Assembly: GCA_021018995.1 (NCBI GenBank)
Contig: CM037591.1
Span: 73,559,901 to 73,623,900, forward strand
Origin: Chloranthus sessilifolius
Lineage: Eukaryota; Streptophyta; Magnoliopsida; Chloranthales; Chloranthaceae
Direction: 5' to 3'
DNA length: 64,000 bases
Positions 1 through 13,079 of the stretch are shown here, one piece after another (position 1 is the stretch's first letter; each line of letters begins with the position of its first letter). The notes below the pieces were generated by a model, which saw nothing but the letters and a program-made list of their open reading frames with translations, had not been told where the DNA came from and made no database searches. Position numbers and translations under genes: made by a program.

Positions 1-951
1 TCGGAAGCCACGTTTTTCGCTGTTTTACCACGAATTGATCTTAAGTTAAAGTCCCTAAAATTTCAAATTTTCAAAACCCTCAAATTTTCAAAATCCCCTT
101 ACTAAAAAAAGAAAAAAGAGAGAAGAAAAGAAGAACAAAGCAATAAGATAAATAGACCCAACTCACCTTTCTTTAGATACTAAAACAAAAAAACTGATTA
201 AGAGCCCCATCACCCGCACATAATAAATTACATTTAAACCTGACCTTTAACTCCTAAGACCCCTGAACTCATAATCAAGCGTATATCCCACTGCAAAATT
301 GAATCAAACACATACTCCACTGCGCAGAATCATTTGTTCAGATGCATTAGGATTAAAATTCCCAACTTAGAGGCCAACTCCAGATGAATCAAGCGCACGC
401 GCAACTGCGCAAAATTCAATTGAGCACACCTCACAAGAACCCCACCTCAATTACTAACCCAAACCAGCCATTCCCCTAGGAAACTGAACATTGATGATAT
501 TTAATCTAAGAACTTACAAACGCCTATTGAAAAAGGAACGCCTGACACGCATTGGTGTGAGCAATGACACGCTCGATCTAACATGACTTGCAAAAGCTTT
601 TGATATTACATTATACTTCATTTTATTATTATCGGTCCCTAAACCTTATTTTGGACATTTTATTGACGCCCGGGTACCTCAATTGCATAAAATCCCTCTG
701 TTTGCCCGCGCAATGCGGCAAGATGCACCATTCACCCACAGACCCGAAATGTGCCCTTCAACCGCTACCATTTGCCCTTCGAATGCTCCATTTTAGCTTG
801 CATTGATAGATAAGAAAGCCAAGCATGTCATGTCAGCATCACCAATTCATATTTGTGAATTCCTAAGAGAAACGAGAAGACACCTCGAATGAGGGGTGTC
901 TACTTCTTCGACGCGTTCTTACTTCGCAAGCGCACGCTGAAGAGGGGCATC
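1..951 (+). mobile_element. 3' internal end of an upstream Tat (family A) copy
   Basis: This is non-coding DNA from the region just before a 3' LTR. Its last 170 bases match the bases just before the second A-family LTR (27,004-27,168), including a shared GATAGATAAGAAA block and the purine tract GAAGAGGGGC at 939-948. The first bases (GGAAGCCACGTTTTTC) resemble 14,403-14,420, the matching place in the main A copy. The middle (about 60-780) is AT-rich, has no coding signal and includes a GCGCGCAATT-type word near 395-432. Short open frames at 588-806 and 863-1240 lie in LTR-flanking or LTR DNA and are not genes. I infer that this is the tail of a tandem neighbour sharing the following LTR. Confidence 0.6.
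939..948 (+). promoter_or_regulatory. Polypurine tract of family A (first copy)
   Basis: The purine run GAAGAGGGGC lies three bases before the TGTAGACACC start of the LTR. The same run in the same place precedes the second LTR. In LTR elements this tract primes plus-strand synthesis. Confidence 0.65.
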
Positions 952-2435
952 TGTAGACACCTCCATTTTGCCCTCTTGGAATATACAAATTTATTCGGTC
1001 AACCTTTGACCTCATAACCCTGATATGGGACCATATGCTGAAACAATAGTATATGGCTGAACACAGGCTGAAATAATAGTTCTGTGGCTCAGGCCCCATA
1101 CTCCCGATGTGGGAACCATGCACTGAAATAATAGTACATGGCTGAACACAGGCTGAAACAATAGCTCGGTGGCTCAGATCCTGACATAGGGAGACTATAT
1201 ACTGAAACAATAGTATATAGTCAGAATACAGACTGAACAATAGTCTCGCATTTCAGACCCCTAACCTTGATATGGGACCATAAACTGAAACAATAGTATA
1301 TGACTGGACACAGGCTGAAACAATAGTTCTGTGGCTCAGGCCCCATACCCCCGACATGGGAACCATACACTGAAATAATAGTACATGGCTGAACATAGGC
1401 AGAAATAATAGTTCTCTGGCTCAGATCCCAATGTAGGGAGACTATATACTAAAATAATAGTATATAGTCAAAATACAGGCTGAAACAATAGTCTGGCATT
1501 TCAGACCCGACTCGAACCCGAACAGCCCCAAATTAAGTGCCTAAAACCACGCACTTTATTTGATTGCATGCCAAATCACAAGAGCTTAATTAGAATTTAG
1601 TATGATTAATTCATTGCTTTAATTAGAATTTAGTATGATTAATTCATTGCTTTAATTAGATTTTTAGTATAGTTAATTCATTGCTTTAATTAGAATTTTA
1701 ATAAAATTAGTTTATTTATTTCAATTAGATTTTTAATAAAATCAGTTTATTTGTTTTACTTAGATTTTAATAAAATTAATTCCTTTGCTTAAATTAGAGT
1801 TTAGTAAAATAAATTCTCTATTTCAATTAGAATTCTGGTAAGGCTGTTATGTTTGATTTAATTAGAATTTCAGTATAACTAGCACACTTGCTCAATTTGA
1901 ATTTTAATACAATTAGCATGCTCGAATTAATTAGAGTTTCACCAGAGATACTACATGTGCCTCCTAGTATAATTAGGAAACCTAATCACAATTAGACTTC
2001 TAATCGGATTAGGAGATTAAAATTAATTAGACTTCTAATGGGATTAGGAGACTAAAAATAATCAGACTTCTAATGGGAATAGGACACTTAATTAAAAGTA
2101 AAAATTAACTAGACTCTTAATGGGATTAGAATAAACTTATATAACTAACCTTGTAACAGAATCAGAGAAGTCTAAACTGATCAGAACTATAACAATAACG
2201 GGAAATAAAAGAAAAATTAGACTATCTAAATTATAAGAAAAGACATAGCTGCTGACGTTCATAGGCAGACGATTCAGTAAAGAAGTAACCCACACCCGCT
2301 CTCAAGCGTGATCATTGATGTGTTGCATCGTAGTTAAATATCTGCAGCTGGCGATCGCAACAAACTAGGAACATTCCTAGAAAACCCTTTACTTCTAACA
2401 TTCCAAACGCCGCATCGCTAGAGTCCACTTGGACA
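952..2435 (+). repeat. LTR of Tat family A, first copy
   Basis: It begins TGTAGACACC and ends near GGACA, just before a degenerate primer-site-like stretch. The start, several middle blocks and the tail match the LTR at 27,169-29,263, but the copies are clearly diverged and differ in length (about 1.5 against 2.1 kb), so the insertion is old. The 5' part contains two roughly 245-bp tandem units (about 1013-1258 and 1262-1500), each made of degenerate 'CTGAAACAATAGTAT' subunits. The middle (about 1575-1830) has roughly 43-bp AT-rich repeats. The right edge is inferred from alignment with the second copy and may be off by tens of bases. Confidence 0.65.
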
Positions 2436-2499
2436 GAATTGGAGCCACTAATTCAACGGGGACCAAGAGGAACCCAGAAAAAGAGCGCACCAACACTAC

Positions 2500-5430
2500 C
2501 GAAGATATCAATTTCGGCACCGAGGAGAAGCCTAAGAAGATGCTAATTAGCGCGACACTCAGCCCCATGGAACAACAATAGATTATCGAAGTCCTTCAAG
2601 ATCACCTTAGCTATTTCGCATGGTCCTACGAAGATATGCCTGGTCTGGACTCGAGTCTAGTAGAACATCATTTGGTCCTAGTACCCGATGCAAAACCCGT
2701 CAGTTGAAGATGAATCCAAAGAAATATGTGTTCAAAGTGACCTCAGGATAACTACAGAGTGCCGAGAAATATCAGTTGAAGATGAATCCAAAGAAATATG
2801 TGTTCAGAGTGACCTCAGGAAAACTACTAGAATTCATAGTTAGCAAGAGAGGAATCGAGGTCGATTCGGTAAATGTCAAAGCTATTCTTGAGATGCCACC
2901 TCCCAGCAACATCAAGGAACTACGAGGTCTGATAGGAAGACTGCAATTCATTAGGAGATTCATCTCCCAACACTCACACAGATTCGATCCTTTCTACAAA
3001 CTACTTAAAGGAGGAGTTGAGTACATATGGGACGACCAGTGTCAGCAAGCCTTTGATAATATCAAGAAGTACCTCCTCAACCCGCCAATACTATCACCAC
3101 CAGTTCCCGAAAGACCCCTGATCCTCTATGTGTCAGCGAATGACAAGGTTATGGGAGTAATTCTTGGACAATATGAAGAAGACGGCAAGAGAGAGAAGGC
3201 CATTTATTACCTTAGCAGAACGATGGTCGAGTACGAATGGAAATACACGCCAATGGAGAAGACATGCCTCACGCTAGTGTGGGCCTTGACAAAACTACGA
3301 CACTACTTCAAAGTGCATAATCTATTGGTACCAGTGCATATGGACCCTCTGAAGTATATATTTGAAAAGCCCATTACATCCGAAAAGATCTCCCATTGGC
3401 ATATGCTCCTACAAGAGTTCGACATCACCTATGTCAAGCAGAAGTCCGTCAAAGGACAAGCCATCGCCGATTACCTTGCTGACCTTTCACTCATAGGCAA
3501 CGAGCCCATACATGCAGACTTCCTCAATGAAGACCTACTGTCGAATCACAACAAAGAACCCAACAAGACTTCATAGACCCTCTACTTTGATGGTGCTCTT
3601 AATCACAAAGGAAAAGGCATCGGGATAGTCCTACTGAGCCCAGAGGGAGTTTTCATACCAAAAGCCTTTCAACTCGACTTCTCAGTCACCAACAATATTG
3701 CGAAATTCGAAGCCTTCATTGCCAGACTACAAGCAACGCTACAGTTGGGCATTAAGCAGTTGAAAACAATTGGCGACTCCAAACTTATGATATCACAGGT
3801 CATCGTGGAGTGGAAAACCAAAGAAAGAAGATTGATGGCTTACTTAGAAACAGCCTAGATCCTGATAAAGAAATTTGAGAGAATCTCTTTCACACACATC
3901 TTGAGATTAGAGAATGAGCTCCCAGATTCTCTCGCTACACTAGCCTTAGTCATAAAAATACCAGTCAGCCAACACGCAAAATTCTTCATTGAGAGATTAA
4001 CAATGCCAACACACAAAGTCACCTTACGAGTGAAATTGAAACTGCCAATTGAACCAAAAGCCATAACGAATGAGGAGCAACCTACCCCAGGTGATTCCAT
4101 GAAGAAAGAAGCCGATGTCACGACCTCAGAATCAAGAAATCCCCGATCGACGATGGACAGCTATGGTACTTCGATATATGGAACTCCCTGAAGCATCGCC
4201 ATGTCTCTCCTTACGCTACCAAGGTTGAATGAAAGACCATAAGAAATCAATGCGCAAGGTTCTGCATTTTAGGCGGGACACTATACAAAGAAGCCTTCAC
4301 CAAAGGAGTACTACTGTGGTGTCTCACGACAGCTAAAGGACAATATATCATCCGAGAAGTACATGCCAGTACCTGTGGTGCCCACATTGGCAGACAGAGT
4401 TTTGTGAATCAGATCATACAATAAGGCTACTATTGGCCGACGATGACAAGGGATTGCCATCTCTAAGTCCAATGCTGCATATAATGCCAAGAACACACCG
4501 CGCTCATCAACGCACCATCGATTGCATTAAATCCCATAACCTCACCATGGCCATTCTAGATGTGGGCCTTCGATATCATCGGACCCTACACAGAAACGGT
4601 TGAGAAAACTCATAAGCACACATTCATACTCACCGCGATCGAATACTATGCCAAATGGGCAGAAGCCGAGTCATATGTCAGAATTATTGCTTCGATGCTT
4701 GTGAACTTATTATTCGAAACATTATCACCCAGTTTGGAGTACCCAGGATGTTCATCACCAATAATGGACCACAGTTCATCACAGAGAAGACAAAGAGATT
4801 ATGCAAAAAATTCGGCATTGACCTGCATCACTCATCACCATTCTATCCCCAGGGAAATGGACAAGCCGAAGATATGAACAAAACTCTAATCTGAATTCTA
4901 AAATGAACAGTGGAGACGAGTAATGGAGCCAACTGGCCGGAACGATTACCAGAAGCACTCTGGGCCTATAAGACTTCTATTTGCACGGCCACTGGCCAAA
5001 CTCCTTACCTCCTCTCATATGGGATGGAGACACTCCTATCCAACGAAATAAAAATACCATCCCTGCATATCCAACTCAATGATGAGCTATCCTTAGATGA
5101 AATGAGAGTTGCCCTGCTCGTTGAACTAGAATAACTCGATGAGACACGTCTAAGGGTAGTCGATCATGCTCAAGTATACAGAGGAGGGTGGCCAGATCCT
5201 ACGATAAGAAAGTCCTCGAGTGAACTTTTAAAATAGGAGAGTTAGTCTTGAAGAAGATCATGCCTTCCAAACACGCCCATCCAAAGGGAAAACTGAAACC
5301 GAACTGGGAGGGCCCATATGTTATAGCAGCTGCATACTCGGGGACTGCGTACAAGCTGGTGAACCACGAAGGGGAAAAACTCCCTAATCCATGGAACACC
5401 ATGTACCTCAGGATATACTACCCTTAGCAT
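2500..5430 (+). pseudogene. Tat pol remnant: partial RT, two RNase H domains, integrase
   Basis: Translated pieces match Ty3/gypsy pol. About 2620-2700 holds a 'YEDMPGLD' block typical of the region before RT. 2776-3000 is the RT C-terminal end (KRGIEVD; RGLIGRLQFIRRFI). 3050-3480 is the connection and first RNase H (YTPMEKTCLTLVWA; FDITYVKQ; QAIADYLAD). 3580-3880 is the second RNase H (LYFDGALNHKGKGIG). 4290-4520 is a zinc-binding-type segment and 4560-4890 the integrase core (AFDIIGPY, WAEAE, FGVPR, SPFYPQGNGQAE). The integrase tail runs to about 5430 (NWEGPYV). The order is that of the Tat lineage. It is a fossil in several pieces and cannot encode a working polyprotein. The symbol is left blank because this is a domain call. 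Confidence 0.85.
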
Positions 5431-6950
5431 CGTGATCATCGTATCCCATAGTCAGATACCTATATCTACCCACCCCGTAGTCATGTAGACTCATTCGTTG
5501 GTTGTACGCCTTCATTTCCCAGGATATCCTCAAAGGCTTCTGACTCACTGCCCACCTTCTCATTTGGGAGATTTGATTAAAAGGACTAGTCGAATACCTG
5601 ACCTCTTCCAAAAGTATAAGTAACACCCGATTCTCACCCCTTTCCCCCGCTATTGGAGGAGTGTTAGAGCATAGAAAATAAAGATATTAGGGTCAATCAA
5701 AACTCACAATTCTTGCATCAGTAGGTTGCTTTAAAAAAAAGAGATATATATATATATACACGTACATACTTGAGTGAGAGCAATACGATGGGTGAACAAG
5801 CCAATGAGCCCAGGGAAGCATAAGCAAGCTGCGAGGGCATCCCTAGTGTCCCGATACTACTAGATATCGTTGTAAGGTGGCGGGAGGAGGACAAACTCCT
5901 ACTAACCATAGAATGTGAGATTTTGATGGTGTCGAAACATGACAGAGAGATCTATCATGGCACCGCATGTCACCCGAGAAAAAGATTGTTACCTATCCCT
6001 TTTAGAAGTTATCAAGTACAAACTAATCCCCACATCATTGAGCCTTATCCTTTTTTTTTCACCCTTAATTTTATTTTCGGACAATGAGTCAGAACCCTCC
6101 TAAGATATCCCCAGAAATGAAATCGAAAACTTGTGAATGACGACTGATGCGATCAGTTACTATCTACCGCACACCCTCCTAATAACAACTATGGGATATG
6201 ATAATTACTGTCGAAGGTAGAACCCCAGTATACGGCTGATATGACTAAACGACCTCCCCCAGTTCGGTGACAGTATTAAGGAATTTTCTTGACTCTATTT
6301 CATCAAATGCACATGGCTCCTCATAGGCCCAAGTGCTCACAAAAAATCAGAAAGGCTCCATCGCACCTCGACACTGGGGCATTTTTATTTTGGAAAAGGA
6401 GTCACCTTGAGACCCCTGCTTGTTCATAGATGGATGAAGAAGTCATCACCTCAGGAAGATCGGTAAAGATATCGCATTGCCTGTTCCATCACGCTCCTAC
6501 ACTGGGGCATTTTTTTTTAGTTTTAGTTTTAGAATTTTCTTTCAATTATTTGCTTTCCTTCTTGCACTATTTCCTTTCTTTAAAAGAAAAATGATATAAT
6601 GGTCCATCCTTTACTACTAGACTTTGGTCTGAGACACCTCCCCCCTTGACAATCAGTAGGAGAAAATAAAAGTTACTAATAACTTTATCCTCATGTGTAG
6701 GTTCAAAGTAATAACCTTCAACTATTATTGGGTTAACTCAAGGAGCATCCAAGTCCCAATAATAGACGAAGACATTAAAAGCCGATAGCTAAACTATGGA
6801 AGGTAAAACAAAGAGCATAGCCAAGTACATCTGAACTGAAAAAAAATCTTTGTACATATATCAAAAATTTTCTTTACATCTGTCACCGAGGGCATACCCC
6901 CTGTATATACAATTGCTAAAAAAAAGGGGATGCAAAGAAATATATACACT
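5431..6950 (+). other. Non-coding stretch between pol and antisense gene in element A
   Basis: No supported gene lies here. Two blocks share 'CACTGGGGCATTTTT' (about 6370-6392 and 6490-6515), a motif often seen after pol in Tat-like elements. A short AT dinucleotide run lies near 5745. The region probably holds the end of the sense transcript and the 3' end of the antisense gene. Confidence 0.5.
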
Positions 6951-9900
6951 CTACTCCCTTCGCTGCCTCTGTAAGGGACGCTCATCACTGTCTCCCATGT
7001 CACTGGCCCTCGAATCTAGGGTATGGCCTGTCGAAAACTCAATCTTAGCAGTCGGAGTTTGTCGACACTCCCTACGAGAAGAAGGCCCATCAATAGAACC
7101 TCCCTTGCTCGCCTGGCTAGAGGCTTGCCAAAACTGTGAAAGTACAGAGCCAAAGGCAAACATAAGCCCAAGGGCTGAGTCTGCCTGAGCATAGTCCCTC
7201 ATATGCTCATGGGTCTTTCGACAAATCTTTGCCAGTGAGACGCTAGACCTCAACCTCGATCCAGAAAGCTGATCGAGCATCCCTCGTACCCTCCCTCCTA
7301 CCCTCGCCAGCTCATGCTGTAAGAGCTTGATCGTCAGCTGCATCTCAGCACGGACTATGGCTCGAGCACTCTCCAGCTCCGCCGTCTAGGTCCCCCACTC
7401 AATCATGAGGTCCATAGTTAACTCATGGAGATGACACTCGGTAAGATCAAAAGGAACCTCACGTGCCTCCTCGGGGATAAGAGCACATTGCACCGCCATG
7501 TGTGACTGCTCTCCAACTCACATACCTACACACAGACATGAAGTCAAGAAGAGAAGATAGGCGCACATAATGAGATAAGGATCAAGAGTAACAAAGATGT
7601 ACCAGATCGGTGCGCTCCTATAGAATACGCTCGACGGTCATAGCGGTCACCAGACCGGTCGGTGGGATAGGCAAGGGAGGAACCTCAGACGTAGATGGCT
7701 ACTACACAAATAAAGAAACACGTCAGATAATACTACGACCAAGAAATCGAAAATGTAATTGCACCAACTAAATATACCTGGGTAGGAATAGGAGTAGACT
7801 CTTGAGGAGGAGCCTCGGGAGCAGAGTTAGGAATGGCCTGCACAAAACAAGAACAAACCAACACATAACTTATTAGATAAAAAACCATATAACAAAAAAA
7901 AGAAAAGCAAACTAACATACACACAGATTAAAGATATGATATACCTGACTCTCCGGGTGCAAAGAGGCAGTTGTAGCCTCCCTCATCTGGAGGTCCTTAG
8001 CAACCTGACGCTGATATTAACGAACCATTAAGCAAAGCAAAGCATAACTAATAAAACAATAGAAACTCACCCAGTGCTCCAGCTCAGCCCAAAGCTGGGC
8101 TATCACTAGATCCTCCCGACTAGATGAGGCGGCAGAAGATGGGTCAAATGTCGGAGTAGATGCACTAGCAGTAGATAGCTCTGCCCTTTGCACGTATCAC
8201 ACATGATAGACACATCAGAAACAATGTAGAGCAATAACCCTAGGACCAAACATGAAGCACTTACCAGTCAGTCGATCTCAGAACGTAGGCTGGCCTCTGC
8301 CTCCCGACCAGCATGCTGCTGACCTCATAGCAAGTCAATCATCGCCACCTGACTGGCGACCTCACCCTCTCTCTCAGTTTGGCAAACAAAAAAGGAACAA
8401 AACAGAACAACCATATTAAAATGACTAGAAACCAAATGAACATACTTTAACAAATAAAATGAATAAACCAACTCACTAGAGATCGCCGAGTCTCCACCAG
8501 TTGAGCCCTCAGCTCGTCCTCTGCTGCCCTAGACTGGAAGACTGAGGTTGCCAGAGAGCGCAACATCTCCTCATCAAGACGAGTAGCGCACCCTGTCTGC
8601 TCCATTGCCCTATGGAGGGCATCCAAAGCTCCGTGAACACCCGCAACTAGATTGCCCTGCTCTAATGTGACCTACCTCTCCCTCAATGCCGAGGCCGATT
8701 CAGGACCGACGACCGTAAAAGAGCCACTCCTGTGAAAGGGACGTGTGAAGAGCCGACCACCGCCAAGCTCCTGGAACCACCTCATTAACTTTCGAGCATC
8801 TGCCTCATCGCGTGCCCCTATCACCCTAGTCCCCCTGGCTCTAAAATCATCGAGTTGAGCTCTCATCCTCGATGCAAAATCCTGACCAGGGGGACCAATC
8901 ATCCTCTTTGCCACTCTGTGGAGAATCCCTGATGGGACTCCCTGAGGGAGCCCCAGTTGCCTGGCTACTCGAGACAAGTGGATGCACTCCACCTCAAAAT
9001 AGTGGATCCATATGTCCACATCAAGGAAGGGCTGGCCAGATTGAATCATTGATTGCTCGACGTCCTCCTTGGCCCAATAGGGGCTCCAGATGGCATGCAA
9101 CTGAAAATAATCAAAACAATCCATCAGTGAAAATCTAAAACCTAAAACCTAAACACTTTAACAACATAAACGGCGCATACCTACACCGCGTGCATATCCT
9201 CAAAAAGGCCCCACATGGTCTGTAAGTCCAAAGACTAACGACGACACCCTAATGCCTTTTGCCACACATGCATCCGCGGGAATGTGAAAGTGATCTCCGC
9301 TGGGACCCGAGGGAGTAAGAAGGCGAAGTGATCATATGCTCAAAACTAAACACACAAACACCAAAACCATCATTAAGACGAAAGACTAGACAACTAAAAC
9401 CTTATAAACCTAACAGTTAACCCAAAACTCACCAGTAGGAAGGGAAGGAACCCTCCGATTGTCGCGACACCCCTCCCTCTATGATACAACTGCTTGTAGA
9501 GATGTGTCAGTGCCACCACACCCTAGGCGTAGGTGAGCACCTGATCCAAGTCCCCGAGGAGCGTCAGGAACAAACCCGTCACACAGCCCTGGGTCGAAGA
9601 TTAAAAGAGCACAACACCGAGAAAGTGCATAAAACACTCTCAGAGGACTCGATCTGCCTCCACTCCTAGCTTCATCATAGGTTCTCGACGTGCCATCATC
9701 TCGTAGCGCGCCTGGAATACCACTCTCTGCTCTGAATGGCATCTCGGAGGAACGAATCCCCTAACAAACGTATTGAAGAACCAGGTGACACGGACCACCC
9801 CTGGTCCAGATCCACTAAACCTATACGCCGAGCACCTCCTCGCACACCGCTTGATAATCTCCCTCCATTTGACCTGTCACTAGCTCCCCCTCGAATCTGA

Positions 9901-10745
9901 GCTCGGTGATGCGGATCCAGTCCTCTAGGGTCGGCAGTAACATCCTAACTAGGAAAAGTAGTGCCTGCTGCTCCTCCCTCCAATGCTCCAAAATCGCACT
10001 CAACATCTCGGTCGACCTGAAAGGGATCAAACTCCAAAATTGGCCCGAAGGCGAAACCCACCAACCGCGCTCGTTGGAAATAAGGCAAGGCACGGTACCA
10101 AGCATGGGACTCGAACCATGCAGTGCTGATAACCAACTGTAGAGGCTCTTATCAAGTGATGAAGCTAAAGAAAAGAAAAATAACATAAGATTATGACCTA
10201 TCACTACAGTAAGACAAACCACAACTACAATTAACAAGTGAAACAAATAAAATAAAACAATGAAGCATATGATGATCAACAATCCACAGAAAGCACACAA
10301 AACATGACAAAAACAAGACAAGAACAATAAAATAAACGTGACCTAGAACTAGATACAATCATGATGCATGGATGTGCACACATCAACTCTAGATGTAGGT
10401 TCTACATAAAGTAAGAGGGTTTCAAGATCCTAGGAATCTATATCATAACCTAAATGCCTAGAAAAAAAGGGGAAGATACCCTTGCTCATGGGTACCTACC
10501 TAGTCGCTCGCGAATAACTCCTGTAACAGAATGCGCATCGGAGGCAAAACCCGATGTGGAGCAGCGTCATCCTCGTCACCCTTAGGCGCGTCCTCCCCGA
10601 CAACCATCTCAGCATCACTCTCCACGACGGCATCAGCACTGGTGCGAACCTCAGAAGTCTCGCCTCCCTCCTCCACCATTTGCTCCAACTCCGAAGCGGT
10701 CAAGAAAAGTCAACTATTGCCCTCAGACGCCATCTCAGAATGAAG
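6951..10745 (-). pseudogene. Antisense spliced gene of the Tat element, PMD-like
   Basis: Minus-strand coding-like segments lie between intron-like AT-rich gaps. The 5' segment near 10,700-10,500 is acidic (TASELEQMVEEGGE). Segments at 10,136-9821 contain LEFDPFQVDRD and LEDWIRITELRFEGE, which resemble the conserved core of plant mobile domain (aminotransferase-like PMD) proteins. A segment at 9124-8672 contains VARQLGLPQGVP, another PMD hallmark, and a basic end (RPLQRQRRE) is at 6951. Tat elements are known to carry extra antisense genes after pol, including PMD types. The role is unknown; PMD proteins act in the nucleus in silencing and RNA processing. Splice-like GT/AG junctions occur between segments, as the family uses. 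It is broken, with several breaks. Exact exon edges were not determined. Confidence 0.6.
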
Positions 10746-10904
10746 AGTTCAAAAAACAGAGAAGATGGAAGAAACCGCAATCGAAATGAACAAGCAGATA
10801 GTAAAATATCGCAGAAACACAGGAATCAAGGCACTAGGAAGCAAGGGAGTAAAAAAATCAAGAAGCGTAGGGGAAATGAAGACTTTTTTTGGTTTATATA
10901 TAGT

Positions 10905-11260
10905 GTGACCTAATTGCATGCCCTTCCACAGGGTGCCTTATTGGATTGCGTGCCCTCACACGGGCATGTAATCTAAATTGCGCCCACGAAACAAGGCGCG
11001 TAAACAAACCGTCGTCCGCCAGAACACCGATCACACGCTCTGGCTAGAGCGCGCAAGCCAATCATGCGTTGTGAAACCAACGCGCAATTCCAAAGGTCAC
11101 CCATATAGTGACTGGGAGACGCCCCAGTTACATGCACTGGTTAGAGCGCGCAATTCATTACGCATCCACTACAAAGCGCATAATCAATCCGTGGACCTTC
11201 GAATTGTGCGCGCTCAATCTAATTAAGCGCCCTTCACCAGGCGCGCAATTACCCAAGTCT
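10905..11260. repeat. GCGCGCAATT word cluster upstream of the antisense gene
   Basis: At least six degenerate copies of a partly palindromic word occur here, with arms like GCGCGCAATT (for example at 11,140-11,160 and 11,200-11,231). The same word recurs in the second A-family LTR at 27,483-27,870. The cluster lies just upstream of the presumed start of the antisense gene, so it could belong to its promoter. That is inference. Confidence 0.55.
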
Positions 11261-13070
11261 GACATAAAAAAAAAAAATATGTGCCAAGTTGCAGCAGCCA
11301 GAAACGGAAGCTACAGGCTTGGGCACCCATATCGAACATTGCCCATAGCACAAAATTAACACCTGCACTTGACTTAGGCCCATACGCCCTGAAAATCCAA
11401 AAAATGATGATGATGATCAGAATAATAATAACCACTTGAACACATTAGAGCCTATCAAAACCCAAACCCGAACGACACCAACCAAACTAGACTAAACACA
11501 CCTACACACTCCGAATCTAACCATTGAGAATTAAAAATGTACCCAACTAAAGCTAATCCAAACCATGTTAATTAAGTCAAATTAAAATTCAATAAACAAA
11601 ATTCTCACAAATATAACAAAATTATTACAAATTACACCGGAGGCATCCCCCCTGAATACACCATCTGAAATGAAAGATGAATTTGAATTTAGGACAAACA
11701 CCCAAAGACACCCGAGCCCCTAAACACTCGGAGTAGGTCGCCCAAATAATAATACATAAAAGAGAGGAAAGACGATGGAAAAGCTTGGAGAGAAAGCACA
11801 CCCTGAACGAATTCTAACAAAAATCTCATCTTCACTTCCTTTTCCCCCTGAGATGTTGCTTATGATGCAATCCTTCAAATTACACGACCAAACATCAACA
11901 TAGCAGAGCCCCGAGTTGGCAGAAAAGAAAGAGTGACTCATAGAAAACTTAGGATTTGTGGCATATACCTATGGAAGGCCAATCTTGGAAACTCCCAAGG
12001 GAGGGACCGACTAAAGAACAACCCACAGAGCCTACCAAGGAGCAACTGGCACCGATTATGTGAACTCTGACACAACTCTTATCCTTGGTTTTTTTTCCCC
12101 AACCTTTAACTCTTCCAACTCTTCCATCTCTTCCCCCAATAGGGTGGCACTTCGGGTCAGATTAACATTATCAACCCTAGCACCACCCTGAATTCCCAAT
12201 ATTGTTCATTCCCAAAGTATAATAATTACAAATCTCTTTAGGACATAACACTCAGGATACAAAATAAAAAGGAAGAAAAGACATAAAATATACCAAAATT
12301 CTAAACCCCAAAATTTTTACAATTCTAAAAATAATTACAACAAAAAGAACAAAATCCAAAAGTTAAAATGAAACCCAAGCCCCTAAATACCCATTTATAG
12401 GCAAAGCCCCCCTCACCACAAAGTAACAAGTGCCACATTTCTAAGCGACCCCCCATCTAATTAAATCCAAACTAGACACATGCCCCTTAAAAGAACTACA
12501 ATCCATAGCAAACTTAGATAAACCAATAATCACACAACACTTACCCCTCAAGAAATACAAATCCAAAGCAGTTAGATAAGCCAATAAGATTAAAACATCT
12601 AACATCCATCTAAAACTCTAGAAATTAAACTCACACACCTTTGACAAATGTCACCTCAAACTAAACATATGACTAAAACAAGACAAAACTCATACCTTAA
12701 ACAAAACAAATGTCAGAAATTCCTTAAAACTCCATAGAATAAAACTCTAACACATTTGGACCACAAAATAAACCTTTAAATTCCCAAATAAAACCTTAAA
12801 CCCTCCAAATAAAATCAATAAAATCAAACAAGGTCAAACAAAACTCCCCAAGTAAATCTAATAAAATCAATGCCCAAGTAAATCTAATAAAATCTAATAA
12901 ATGCCCAAGTAATCTAACAAAATCAAATAAATGCCCAAATAAATCTAATAAATGGCCAAATAAATTTAATAAAAATTAAATAAATGCCTAAATAAATTCA
13001 AGAAGATCAGATAGAACCAAATCAAGTAAAATCACACGAAATACAAAATACAAAAAGAGAACACTATCAC
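11261..13070. other. A-rich non-coding stretch in element A with short tandem repeats
   Basis: No supported gene lies here. The stretch is strongly A/C-biased on the plus strand. About 12,838-13,010 holds a degenerate tandem repeat built on AAATCTAATAAATGCCCAAG, with units near 30-45 bp. The segment around 11,640 (GGCATCCCCCCTGAATACA) resembles 6890-6905 at the end of the antisense gene, so part of that region may have been duplicated. Confidence 0.45.
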
Positions 13071-13079
13071 GACCAAATC

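Noticed and set aside
863-1240. 125-codon minus-strand open frame
   Set aside because: It crosses the LTR boundary and lies on a tandem repeat, so it is not a plausible gene.
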